From: G965276765 sp965276825
GTDB taxonomy: Bacteria > Actinomycetota > Acidimicrobiia > Acidimicrobiales > Palsa-688
Assembly: GCA_965276825.1 (NCBI GenBank)
Contig: OZ255630.1
Coordinates: forward strand, 1,674,001-1,738,000
Length of the DNA stretch: 64,000 bases
Direction: 5' to 3'
A program made the translations under genes and the position numbers. The notes under the pieces are model-generated. The model saw only the letters and a program-made list of their open reading frames with translations, was not told where the DNA came from and did no database searches. Positions 8,040-16,463 of this stretch are shown here, piece after piece (within the stretch, counting starts at the first letter, position 1; each line of letters opens with the position of its first letter).

Positions 8040-8054
8040 ACCACGAAGCGTGGT
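8040..8054 (-). terminator. Small hairpin just downstream of thrB
   Basis: A perfect 6-bp inverted repeat with a 3-base loop (ACCACG-AAG-CGTGGT) begins ten bases past the thrB stop codon. It has no T-run, so it is a weak candidate for a factor-independent terminator or a 3'-end stabiliser. Confidence 0.35.
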
Positions 8055-8064
8055 CGGCAAGGGC

Positions 8065-8913
8065 TCACGGCTCGACGACGACCCCGGCGGTGTCGGCGCC
8101 CAACGTCAGGACCCGGCCGGCGATCCCTGCGCCGGCGAGCAGCTCGACGGCGGCCGCGGCCACCCGCGCGGCGGAGTCGGCTCCGGCGATGCCGAGCAGC
8201 GAGGGCCCGGCGCCCGACCAGCAGGCGGCGAGGGCGCCGGCGTCGGCCAGCCCGGCGAGCAGTGCGGGGGCCTCGGGGAACAACGGGGTCCTGGCCTCCT
8301 GGTGGAGCCGGTCCTCGGTCGCCGCCCCGATGAGCTCGCGGTGGTCGGCCAGGCCGGCGACGAGCAGCCCGAGGCGCCCGAGGTTGAAGGCGGCGTCGCC
8401 GTGGGCCACCTTCGCGGCCAACGCAGCGCGGGCCTCCGCGGTCGGCAGCGGTCGGTCGGGCACCAGCACCACGAACCGGAGCGAGTTGTCGAGGGGCAGC
8501 CGCCTGGCCTCGGGGCGCCCGTGGACGGTCGCCGCCGCGACCAGGCCGCCGAGCGCGGAGGCGGCGGCGTTCTCCGGATGGCCGTCCACCACGAACCCCC
8601 AGTGGAGCGGGTCCTCGCTGCCGGCGGCGGCCGCGGCGGCGACGGAGAGGGCCGCCGACGAGCCGAGCCCCCGGCCGACGGGGATGTCGGAGTGGACGGT
8701 GACGGCCAGCTCGTCGGTCCCGAGGATCTCGGTGGCCAGCCTCACGGCCAGGTGGGTGGCGTCGGCGGGGAGCTCGCGGCCGTACCCGGTGGTCGTGACC
8801 GTGAGCCGCTCGGCCGGAGCGATCTCGACCTCGACGTGGAGGTCGAGGGCCACGGCGATGGCGTCGAAGCCCGGCCCCAGGTTGGCCGACGAGGCGGGGG
8901 CCCTGGCTCGCAC
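8065..8913 (-). CDS. thrB: Homoserine kinase
   Basis: 282 aa GHMP-family kinase that phosphorylates homoserine in threonine synthesis. Motif 1 is APASSANLGPGFDAIAVALD at the N-terminus, the ATP-binding motif 2 is PVGRGLGSSAALS (about residues 80-93), and motif 3 is AACWSGAGPSLLGI near 235. Those three, in that order and in a protein of under 300 aa, identify ThrB. The GTG at 8913 directly precedes motif 1. It lies 69 bp downstream of ftsK and is not beside hom or thrC as in most actinobacteria. Confidence 0.93.
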   Translation of the reverse strand: MRARAPASSANLGPGFDAIAVALDLHVEVEIAPAERLTVTTTGYGRELPADATHLAVRLATEILGTDELAVTVHSDIPVGRGLGSSAALSVAAAAAAGSEDPLHWGFVVDGHPENAAASALGGLVAAATVHGRPEARRLPLDNSLRFVVLVPDRPLPTAEARAALAAKVAHGDAAFNLGRLGLLVAGLADHRELIGAATEDRLHQEARTPLFPEAPALLAGLADAGALAACWSGAGPSLLGIAGADSAARVAAAAVELLAGAGIAGRVLTLGADTAGVVVEP

Positions 8914-8982
8914 GCCGACACGGTAGCCGGGGTCCTGCGGGGCCCCTGCCCGCTCGTCGACCGTCGGCCTCGGTGCCGCCGG

Positions 8983-11547
8983 TCAGCCGGCCGGCTCACC
9001 CGCCGGGACACCTGGCGAGCCGTCCCGCGTGCCAGCATCGAGCTCCTCGACGCTCATCAGCACCTCCCGCGCCTTCGAGCCCTCCGACGGGCCCACGATG
9101 CCGCGCTGCTCGAGGAGGTCCATGATCCGGCCGGCCCTGGCGAATCCGACCCGGAGCTTGCGCTGCAGCATCGAGGTGGACCCGAGCTGCGAGCGCACGA
9201 CGAGATCCATGGCCTGGCGCAGCAGGTCGTCGTCGTCACCGTCCCCGGCACCGATGCCGCCCCCGCCGCCGGTCCCGGCCTCCTCGCTGCCCTCGACCCC
9301 CTCGACGTACCTCGTGCCCCCCTGGCGTCGCCAGTGGGCGACCACGCCACGAGCCTCGTCCTCGTCCACCCACGCGCCCTGGATGCGCCTGGCCACGCTC
9401 GAGCTGGCCGTCAGCAGCAGCATGTCGCCCTGACCGACGAGGCGCTCGGCGCCGGGCTGGTCGAGGATGACCCGGCTGTCGGCCAGCGAGGAGACGGCGA
9501 AGGCCAGGCGGGAGGGGACGTTGGCCTTGATCACGCCGGTGATCACGTCGACCGACGGGCGCTGGGTGGCGATCACCAGGTGGATGCCGACGGCGCGCGC
9601 CTTCTGGGCGATGCGCACGATCGACTCCTCCACGTCGCGGGCGGCCACCATCATCAGGTCGTTGAGCTCGTCGATGACCACCAGGATGAACGGCAGTCGG
9701 TCGTAGCTCGGCGGGGTGGCCCCGATCTCGGGGTCGACCTCCAGATCGCCCCGGTCGTAGGCCGCGTTGTAGCCGGTGATGTCACGGAAGCCCACCTCGG
9801 CGAGCAGGTCGTACCGCCGCTCCATCTCGTGGACCGCCCAGGCCAGGGCGTTGGCCGCCTTCTTGGGGTTGGTGACCACGGCGGTGAGCAGGTGGGGCAC
9901 GTGGTCGTACTGGCTGAGCTCGACCTGCTTGGGGTCGATGAGGATCAGGCGGACCTGGTCGGGGGTGGCGCGCACCAGGACCGACGTGATGATCGAGTTG
10001 ATGCACGACGACTTGCCCGCACCGGTGGCCCCCGCGATCAGGATGTGGGGCATGGTCGCCATGTTGGCCATCACCGCCCGGCCGGCGATGTCGCGGCCCA
10101 CCCCGACCTCGAGCGGGTGCACGGCGTCGCGCGCCTCGGTGGAGGTGAGGATGTCGCCGAGGGCGACCAGCTGGCGCTGGGTGTTGGGCACCTCGACACC
10201 GATGGCCGAGCGGCCGGGGATGGGTGCGAGGATGCGGACGTCGGTGGCGGCCATGGCGTAGGCGATGTCGCGCTGCAGGTTGGTGACCTTGGCCACCTTC
10301 ACGCCCGGCCCGAGCTCCAGCTCGTAGCGGGTGACCGTCGGCCCGACCGTCATGCCGACCAGTCGGGTCTCGACCCCGTGGGCGGCCAGCGCGTCCTCGA
10401 GGGTGCGCCCGAGCGACTCGACCAGCCGGCGATCGACCTCCACCGCCTTGGAGCGCTTGAGCAGTGCCAGCGGGGGAAGCCTCCACGTTCCCGGCAAGGC
10501 GGCCGGACCGAGCCCGATCTGCAGCTGCTCGGCGGGCGCGTCGCTCGACTGCGGGACGGTCACGGCGACCGCAGAGCGGCCCTTGGGCTCGGCCCGCGCA
10601 CCGACCTCCGGTTCGGCGCCGTCGGGTCGCTCCCCCGCGTCGTGGACCCCGGTGCCGTCGGGGCCGGTGTCGGTCTCCTGATCGTAGAGCTCGGCCTCGC
10701 TGTGGCGCGCCGCCCTCCGCCGACGGCCGACGACGGTCTCGCCGGTCGGGTGGCGCTCGGCGGCGGCTTCCCGGTCGTGCTCGTACCAGCCGTCGCCCAG
10801 GCCGCGGACCACGTCGCGCGCCGCCCGCCCGATGCCTGCGGCCGCGGCAAGGAGCCAGCCGCCTGCGGTGCGCACCGACGTGGCCGTGATGACCAGCAGC
10901 GCCAGGAGCAGGACGGCGCCGAGGACCAGGCCGGCCCCCCAGTCGCCGAGCATCGAGCGCAGCGGGATGCCGACCCCGGCGCCGAGCAGGCCCCCGGCCC
11001 TGCGCAACTCGACGAGGGAGGTGCCGTGGACCTGACCCGGGTGGGTCCTCGCCAGCTCGAGCACCCCGGACGCACCGACCAGGGCCAGGACGCACCCGAA
11101 GGCGGTGCGCCCGGACTCGTGGGCCGGCTCGAGGTCGTCGGGCCGGCGGGGGGCCGGCAGCCGCCCGCGGTCGACGGACGGCCTGGAGCGGTCCCCGTCC
11201 CCGCGGTGACGGGCGCGCAGGAGCAGGACGCCGGGGAGGAGCAGGGCGGGCGGCACCAGCACCCTGGCCAGGCCGAGCGAGTCGGCGGCGCCGCGGTCGA
11301 GGCTGCGCCCCGCGGGGCCGGCCAGGTGGCTGTAGATCCCGAGCCCGGCCAGCACGGCCACCACGACGAGCAGCAGCCCCTTGACGTCGTCGGACTGGCG
11401 GCCGAGCACCACCCCGAGTCGCTCGAGGAGACCGGGGCCCCTCGGGGGCCGGCGCGGCGGCCGCAAGGGCGTCGACCGGCGCGCCTTGGCCGGCGCTCGA
11501 CGGGTCGTGGTCGATCGGCGACGGGTAGCGGTAGCCACAGCAGCCAC
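8983..11547 (-). CDS. ftsK: DNA translocase FtsK/SpoIIIE
   Basis: About 854 aa. After a short basic N-terminus there are four hydrophobic segments (GLLLVVVAVLAGLGIYSHLA; LVPPALLLPGVLLL; FGCVLALVGASGVLELA; LVLGAVLLLALLVITAT). A charged linker of about 150 residues follows, then the motor: Walker A GATGAGKSSC near residue 505, Walker B FILVVIDELNDLMM, and the IATQRPSVDVITG motif. The C-terminal winged-helix gamma domain reads MLQRKLRVGFARAGRIMDLL. FtsK pumps DNA at the closing septum. The start is uncertain: GTG codons at 11547 and 11538 are both possible, and a TAGCGT -10-like box at 11554-11549 favours the latter. Divergent from iaaA. Confidence 0.92.
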   Translation of the reverse strand: MAAVATATRRRSTTTRRAPAKARRSTPLRPPRRPPRGPGLLERLGVVLGRQSDDVKGLLLVVVAVLAGLGIYSHLAGPAGRSLDRGAADSLGLARVLVPPALLLPGVLLLRARHRGDGDRSRPSVDRGRLPAPRRPDDLEPAHESGRTAFGCVLALVGASGVLELARTHPGQVHGTSLVELRRAGGLLGAGVGIPLRSMLGDWGAGLVLGAVLLLALLVITATSVRTAGGWLLAAAAGIGRAARDVVRGLGDGWYEHDREAAAERHPTGETVVGRRRRAARHSEAELYDQETDTGPDGTGVHDAGERPDGAEPEVGARAEPKGRSAVAVTVPQSSDAPAEQLQIGLGPAALPGTWRLPPLALLKRSKAVEVDRRLVESLGRTLEDALAAHGVETRLVGMTVGPTVTRYELELGPGVKVAKVTNLQRDIAYAMAATDVRILAPIPGRSAIGVEVPNTQRQLVALGDILTSTEARDAVHPLEVGVGRDIAGRAVMANMATMPHILIAGATGAGKSSCINSIITSVLVRATPDQVRLILIDPKQVELSQYDHVPHLLTAVVTNPKKAANALAWAVHEMERRYDLLAEVGFRDITGYNAAYDRGDLEVDPEIGATPPSYDRLPFILVVIDELNDLMMVAARDVEESIVRIAQKARAVGIHLVIATQRPSVDVITGVIKANVPSRLAFAVSSLADSRVILDQPGAERLVGQGDMLLLTASSSVARRIQGAWVDEDEARGVVAHWRRQGGTRYVEGVEGSEEAGTGGGGGIGAGDGDDDDLLRQAMDLVVRSQLGSTSMLQRKLRVGFARAGRIMDLLEQRGIVGPSEGSKAREVLMSVEELDAGTRDGSPGVPAGEPAG

Positions 11548-11613
11548 AACGCTAACAGGAGCCACATGCGTCACCGACGTTTCCTGCCCCGTGCCTTGGT
11601 AGCGTCCCCCGGC

Positions 11614-12522
11614 GTGCCCACGCCGTCCCCGTCCCTGCGTACCGGTCTCGTCGAGCTGGGAGGGCCGGCCTTGGCCATCCACGGCGGGGCCGGTCGCCGT
11701 CCCGACGCCGACGGCGAGGGGGTGCGCGCCGTCGAGATCGGCGGCCTCGACCGCTCCCTCGCCGCCGGCTGGGCCGTCATCGAGGCCGGCGGCAGCGCCG
11801 TGGACGCGGTCGTGGCCGCGGTGGCGTCGATGGAGGACAGCGGTCTGTTCAACGCAGGTCGGGGCGCGGTGCCGACGACGGCCGGCCAGGTCGAGACCGA
11901 CGCCGCGGTCATGAGCGACCGGCGCTCGGGGGCGGCGTGCGCCATGACCTTCCCCGCCAACCCGGTCAGGGTTGCTCTCGCCGTGGCCGACGCCGGCGAC
12001 GCCCTGCTGCTGGCCGGCCCGGGCGCGGACCGCTTCGCCGCTGAGGCCGGCCTAGCCGAGCGCGACCCCGCGACGCTGACCCACGGCGGCACGGCGACGA
12101 TCTCCGAGATGGGGACCGTCGGCGCCGTCGCCCTCGACGCCGGCGGTCACCTCGCCGCCGCCACCTCCACGGGGGGCCGGCGCGGTCAGCCCCCCGGACG
12201 AGTCGGCGACTCGCCGATCATCGGGGCCGGGACCTGGGCGGTCTCCGATGGCGTGGCCGTCTCGGCCACCGGCGACGGCGAGGCGTTCGTGCGGGCCGGC
12301 TTCTCGCACCTGATCGACGGCGCGGTCCGGCTCGGCTCGCCGCTCGATGCCGCCGTCGCCGACGCCATCCGGGCCGTGGAGGCCTGGGACGGCACCGGCG
12401 GTGCCGTGGTGCTGTCGCCGACCGGCGATCTGGTCGTGGCCCACGACACCCCCGCCATGGCGTGGGGCTGGCGCGGGGCCGCCGGCTCCGACTCCGGGAT
12501 CGCCGGCCCCCGACCAGGCTGA
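11614..12522 (+). CDS. Isoaspartyl peptidase/L-asparaginase (Ntn hydrolase, type 2)
   Basis: 302 aa proenzyme. The N-terminal ALAIHGGAG, the VVAAVASMEDSGLFNAGRGA region and the autocleavage threonine in EMGTVGAVALDAGGHLAAAT (T becomes the new N-terminus of the beta subunit) are the family hallmarks. STGGRRGQPPGRVGDSPIIG binds substrate. It hydrolyses beta-aspartyl dipeptides and asparagine. Two starts compete. The GTG at 11614 lies eight bases after a TAGCGT box and would be leaderless. The ATG at 11566 has an excellent AGGAG but adds 16 basic residues and almost abuts the divergent ftsK start. Convergent with rnj. Confidence 0.88.
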   Translation: MPTPSPSLRTGLVELGGPALAIHGGAGRRPDADGEGVRAVEIGGLDRSLAAGWAVIEAGGSAVDAVVAAVASMEDSGLFNAGRGAVPTTAGQVETDAAVMSDRRSGAACAMTFPANPVRVALAVADAGDALLLAGPGADRFAAEAGLAERDPATLTHGGTATISEMGTVGAVALDAGGHLAAATSTGGRRGQPPGRVGDSPIIGAGTWAVSDGVAVSATGDGEAFVRAGFSHLIDGAVRLGSPLDAAVADAIRAVEAWDGTGGAVVLSPTGDLVVAHDTPAMAWGWRGAAGSDSGIAGPRPG

Positions 12523-12540
12523 TCGCGGAGGACGGCGGCC

Positions 12541-14202
12541 TCAGGCCTCCATCACGACGGGCACGATCATGGGGCGGCGCTTGGTCCGGTCGGAGACGAA
12601 CCTGCCGAGCGCGCTGCGCGCCTTGCGCTTGAGGATCTCGACGTCGACGGGGCTGCCGTCGATGGCCGACGCGAGGGCCCCGGCCACGACCTCACGGGCC
12701 TCGCCGAGCAGCTGCTCGGCCTCGGGTGCGTACACCCAACCCCGGGTGATGATCTCGGGACCGGTGACCAGCTCGCCGGTCTTGGTGTCGACGGTCACCA
12801 CGACCATCACGACCCCCTCGGCGGCGAGGAGCTGGCGGTCGCGCAGCACGCCGCGGCCGACGTCGCCGACGATGCCGTCGACGTAGAGGTAGCCGGACGG
12901 GACCTCGCCGGCGAAGTCCATCCCGGTGTCGGTCAGCTCGACGATGTCGCCGTCCTCGGCGAGGAGGATGCGATCGGGCGGGGTGCCCATCTCGGCCGCC
13001 AGCTTGGCGTGGTGGCTCAAGTGGCGGAACTCGCCGTGGACGGGGATGAAGCCGTGGGGCCTGGCCAGCGAGTGCAGCAGGCGCAGCTCGTCGCGCTTGG
13101 CGTGCCCGCTCGCGTGCACCGCGGCCAGACCGGAGTGGACGACCTCGGCGCCGAGGCGGGTGAGGCCGTCGATCACCTTGCCGACGCTCGTCTCGTTGCC
13201 GGGGATGGCGTGGGAGGACAGAACCACGAGGTCGCCCTCGCCGACGCGGAGGCGGCGGTTGTCGTTGGCCGCCATCAGCGCGAGGGCCGACATCGGCTCG
13301 CCCTGCGAGCCGGTGGAGATCACGCACACCTTGCGGGGATCGAGGTCGCTGACGGCCTCGATGTCGACGAGTCGGTCGTCGGGGATGGTGAGCAGGCCCA
13401 TCGACCGGGCCAGGGCCACGTTCTTGCCCATCGACCGCCCGAGGGTGGCCACCGTGCGCCCGAGGGCGATGGCCGCGTCGGCGATCTGCTGGATCCGGTG
13501 GATGTGGCTGGCGAAGCAGGCGACCACGATCCGCTTGTCGGGGTGGGCGGCGAACAGGTCGGCCAGGACCGCACCGACGGCGCGCTCGCTGGCCGTGTGC
13601 CCCTCCTCCTCGGCGTTGGTCGAGTCGGACAGGAGCAGCCGCACGCCTTCGTCCGACGCGATGGCCCCGATCCTGGCCAGGTCGGTGGCCCGACCGTCGA
13701 CGGGCGTCAGGTCGATCTTGAAGTCGCCGGAGTGGAGGATCACGCCCTGAGGGGTGTGGAAGGCGGTGGCGAAGCCGTGCGGCACCGAATGGGTGACGGG
13801 GATGAACTCCACGTCGAAGGGGCCGATCCTGCGGCGCTCGCCGTCGCGCACGGTGACCAGCTCGGTCCGTCCGAGCAGGCCGGCCTCCTCGATCCGGCTG
13901 CGGGCCAGCCCGAGGGTGAGGGCCGACCCGTAGATCGGGAAGCTGAGCTCGCGCAGGAGGAAGCTGAGGCCGCCGGCGTGGTCCTCGTGGCCGTGGGTGA
14001 CGATGCACCCCTCGATCCGGTCGGCGTTCTCCCGCAGGTAGGTGAAGTCGGGCAGCACGAGGTCGACGCCCGGCATGTCGGACTCGGGGAACATCAGCCC
14101 GCAGTCGAGGAGCATGATGCGCCCCCCGACCTCGATGCAGGCGCAGTTGCGGCCGATCTCGCCGAGACCGCCGAGGAACACGATGCGCACGGGCTCAGCC
14201 AC
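12541..14202 (-). CDS. rnj: Ribonuclease J
   Basis: 553 aa metallo-beta-lactamase/beta-CASP nuclease with 5'-3' exo- and endonuclease activity in mRNA decay and rRNA maturation. Visible: VRIVFLGGLGEIGRNC at the N-terminus, the metal-binding THGHEDH at about residues 68-74, GDFKIDLTPVDG, LLLSDSTNAEEEGHT, and the late VHGEFRHLSHHAKLA. A C-terminal RNase J-specific domain completes the length. The GTG at 14202 is set by GGAGGAG seven bases upstream. dapA follows on the same strand at its 5' side (57 bp), the dapA-rnj-ftsK neighbourhood seen in actinobacteria. Confidence 0.95.
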   Translation of the reverse strand: MAEPVRIVFLGGLGEIGRNCACIEVGGRIMLLDCGLMFPESDMPGVDLVLPDFTYLRENADRIEGCIVTHGHEDHAGGLSFLLRELSFPIYGSALTLGLARSRIEEAGLLGRTELVTVRDGERRRIGPFDVEFIPVTHSVPHGFATAFHTPQGVILHSGDFKIDLTPVDGRATDLARIGAIASDEGVRLLLSDSTNAEEEGHTASERAVGAVLADLFAAHPDKRIVVACFASHIHRIQQIADAAIALGRTVATLGRSMGKNVALARSMGLLTIPDDRLVDIEAVSDLDPRKVCVISTGSQGEPMSALALMAANDNRRLRVGEGDLVVLSSHAIPGNETSVGKVIDGLTRLGAEVVHSGLAAVHASGHAKRDELRLLHSLARPHGFIPVHGEFRHLSHHAKLAAEMGTPPDRILLAEDGDIVELTDTGMDFAGEVPSGYLYVDGIVGDVGRGVLRDRQLLAAEGVVMVVVTVDTKTGELVTGPEIITRGWVYAPEAEQLLGEAREVVAGALASAIDGSPVDVEILKRKARSALGRFVSDRTKRRPMIVPVVMEA

Positions 14203-14259
14203 GGCGCGCTCCTCCGACTCGGGCGGGCAGGGGCAGGGGCACGGGCACGATGGCGTCTT

Positions 14260-15159
14260 TCAGTTGGAGGAGGGCGGGCGGCCGAGTCCGGCCAGCACCG
14301 AGATGGCGGCGTCGGCGAGCCCGGCCGGCTCGGGGCCGAGGGGGGGGCGGCAGGGGCCACCTGGCAGTCCGAGCACCCCGAGCATGGCCTTGGTGGGGAC
14401 GGGGTTGGGGGCCTGGTCGCCGGACTGGAACCGGTGCGAGGGGATGAGGCGGGCGTTGACGGACCTGGCGTGGTCGACGTCACCCTTGGCGAACGCGGCG
14501 ACCATCTCCGAGACCTCGGGGCCGGCCCAGTGGGACTCGACCGAGATGACCCCGACCGCACCGACGGCGAGCAGCGCCAAGGTGTCGGCGTCGTTGCCGG
14601 AGTACAGCTGGAAGCCGGCGGGGGCGTCCGCCACCAGGGCGGCGGCGCCGGCGGGGTCGGCCGTCGCGTCCTTGACCCCGATCACGACACCGTCCGCCGC
14701 GAGTCGCAGGATGGTCACCGGGTCCAGGGCGCGCCCGGTGCGGACCGGGATGTCGTAGAGCAGCACGGGGCGACCAGCGGCGGCGGCGGCGATGGCCCGC
14801 ACGTGCTGATCGATGCCGGCCTGGGACGGCCGGCTGTAGTACGGCGTGACCACCAGGACGCCGTCGATCCCGGCCCCGGCGGCGAGTCCGGTCAGGTGGA
14901 CGGAGTGCGCCGTGTCGGGGGTGGACGTCCCGGCGAGGAGGGGGACGTCCACGGCCCGCCTGACCGCCGTCCAGACGGCCACCTTCTCCTCGTCGGAGAG
15001 GGTGGGGGTCTCGCCCGTGGTCCCGGTGAGGACGAGCCCGTCGTTGCCGTGGTCGACGAGCCACCTGGCCAGGGTGGCGGCGCCGTCGACGTCGAGGCGG
15101 CCGGCGGCATCGAAGGGGGTCGCCATGGCGGCGGCGACCGTGCCGACGACGGGGGTCAC
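14260..15159 (-). CDS. dapA: 4-hydroxy-tetrahydrodipicolinate synthase
   Basis: 299 aa class I aldolase that condenses pyruvate with aspartate semialdehyde in lysine/diaminopimelate synthesis. Key features: AAMATPFDAAGRLD; TGTTGETPTLSDEEK, the pyruvate-binding TTGE motif; VVTPYYSRPSQAG, with the active-site tyrosine; LYDIPVRTGR; and GVKDATADP, with the Schiff-base lysine. The GTG at 15159 gives the normal N-terminus. A structured RNA-like element (15280-15342) lies 120-180 nt upstream in the leader. Confidence 0.95.
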   Translation of the reverse strand: MTPVVGTVAAAMATPFDAAGRLDVDGAATLARWLVDHGNDGLVLTGTTGETPTLSDEEKVAVWTAVRRAVDVPLLAGTSTPDTAHSVHLTGLAAGAGIDGVLVVTPYYSRPSQAGIDQHVRAIAAAAAGRPVLLYDIPVRTGRALDPVTILRLAADGVVIGVKDATADPAGAAALVADAPAGFQLYSGNDADTLALLAVGAVGVISVESHWAGPEVSEMVAAFAKGDVDHARSVNARLIPSHRFQSGDQAPNPVPTKAMLGVLGLPGGPCRPPLGPEPAGLADAAISVLAGLGRPPSSN

Positions 15160-15279
15160 CGCTCGGCCAGGGACGCGACGGCTTCGGTCATCGACCGCGA
15201 GCCTACCGGCCACCCACCCCGGCTCCCCGCCATGCGGGTCGGCCATGCCCAGCGCTGCCGGAGTGCGTTCCCTGCTGCG

Positions 15280-15342
15280 AACCTCGGTGGCCTGGCATTC
15301 CTCGGTGGCCTGGCGTCGTTGAACGACACCAGGCCACCAAGG
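15280..15342 (-). promoter_or_regulatory. Strong hairpin with a duplicated arm between the ferritin-like gene and dapA
   Basis: On the minus-strand RNA a 17-bp stem with one-base loop (15338-15304) contains GGTGGCCTGG and its complement around GTCGTT-C-AACGAC. The single plus-strand mismatch (C314/A328) becomes U-G in the minus-strand RNA, as does the C303/A339 pair that extends it. The 3' arm is duplicated 18 bp further on (CCTCGGTGGCCTGGC at 15282 and 15300), so the 5' arm can pair with either copy. It ends 40 nt past the ferritin-like gene. It could be that gene's terminator or a switchable dapA leader; no long U-run is present. Confidence 0.6.
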
Positions 15343-15381
15343 TTTGCGCTTCCCCGTCTCCCACACGCGTCATGCGACCCG

Positions 15382-16388
15382 TCAGGCCAGCTGGAAGGCG
15401 TCCATCTCGACCTCGGTGTCCTGCAGGTCTCCAGCTCGATCACGCCGAGCTCGGTGAAGCGGTCGCGCAGCCAGCGGTCGCCGTTGTCTGGCAGGCCGAG
15501 CTTCTTGCAGTTGGGCACGATCTTGGCGAAGAGCATGCGCTGGAACAACTGGCGCTCCGGCGAGCGGGACACCACCTGCATGGCCTCGTGCACCGGCACA
15601 CCCAGCCGCTCCCACACCTCCTGCTGCTGCAAGAGACGGTCACGCATCCTCACGGCCGCCTCGTAGGCGTGCTCCTTGCGCTCCCACAGCGCGGCCGAGG
15701 TGAGCCCGGCGTAAAGCTCCTGCAGCGACAGCACGCCGAAGGCCACGTGGCGCGCCTCGTCGGCCATCATGTAGCGGAGCAGCTGCTCGAGCAGCGGCTC
15801 GGTGGTGGTGTGGTGGAGGAAGCCGAAGGCGGCGAGGGCGAGCCCCTCGACCATGATCTGCATGCCGAGGTAGGTCATGTCCCAACGGCGGTCCGCGATG
15901 ATGTCGTCGAGCAGCATCCGCAGGTGGGCGTTGATCGGGTGGGCGCCCGCCAGCTTCTCCTGCAGGTACTTGGAGAACACCTCGACGTGCCTGGCCTCGT
16001 CGACGACCTGGGTGGCGGCGTAGTACTTGATGTCGATCCACGGCACCGTCTCGACGATCTTCAGACCGTTGGCCTCTGCCGCGTCGCGGTTGGCCGCCAC
16101 CACCGCCTCGGGGTCGACGTCGAGGTGCCACGGCAGGTCGGTCTGGCCGTTCCACTGGGAGGTCTTGGCCTTCTCGTCGAGCCGGTCGAGGCGGGGGCGG
16201 GCCGCCTTCTCGTAGTCCCACGTGAAGTGGGTGTCGTAGCTCGACCCGACCTCGTGGCTCGCGTCGTGGTCGTGGTTGACGACCGAGAGGATGGCGGCCA
16301 GGTCGTTGACGTCCTCGCGCCCGATGAGGGCGGCGTTGCCCGGGTGGATCCCCTCGACTGCCTCGTGCCGGCTGCTGATCGTCACCAC
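15382..16388 (-). pseudogene. Ferritin-like diiron protein with a single-base frameshift near the 3' end
   Basis: Four-helix-bundle diiron protein related in pattern to AurF/ferritin-like oxygenases, with VVDEARHVEVFSKYL and MADEARHVAFGVLSL giving two ExxH metal motifs. N-terminal hallmark: NGQTDLPWHLDVDPE. From the GTG at 16388 the frame runs 320 codons to GVIELE. It then shifts and would read through the downstream hairpin toward 15156. Adding one base near 15428 restores LQDTEVEMDAFQLA and a stop at 15382, giving 335 aa. The lost base looks like GTCCTCC read as GTCTCC on the plus strand. This may be a real mutation or a sequencing error. Substrate unknown; it lies between dapB and dapA. 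Confidence 0.75.
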
Positions 16389-16463
16389 TCCCCCGATCTC
16401 GACTTTCCACCCTTGCTCTATCGGGCGGTCACGGGGTGTCGAGGCGCCCGCGGGTTGCTTCCG

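Noticed and set aside
7984..11613. Long plus-strand open frame opposite thrB and ftsK
   Set aside because: It is a high-GC antisense shadow: composition is Gly/Arg/Val-rich without motifs, while both minus-strand genes are complete and conserved.
15156..15381. C-terminal 90 residues of a 410-aa ferritin-like protein
   Set aside because: They arise from a frameshift and run through an intergenic hairpin into dapA; the shifted frame gives the natural end at 15382.
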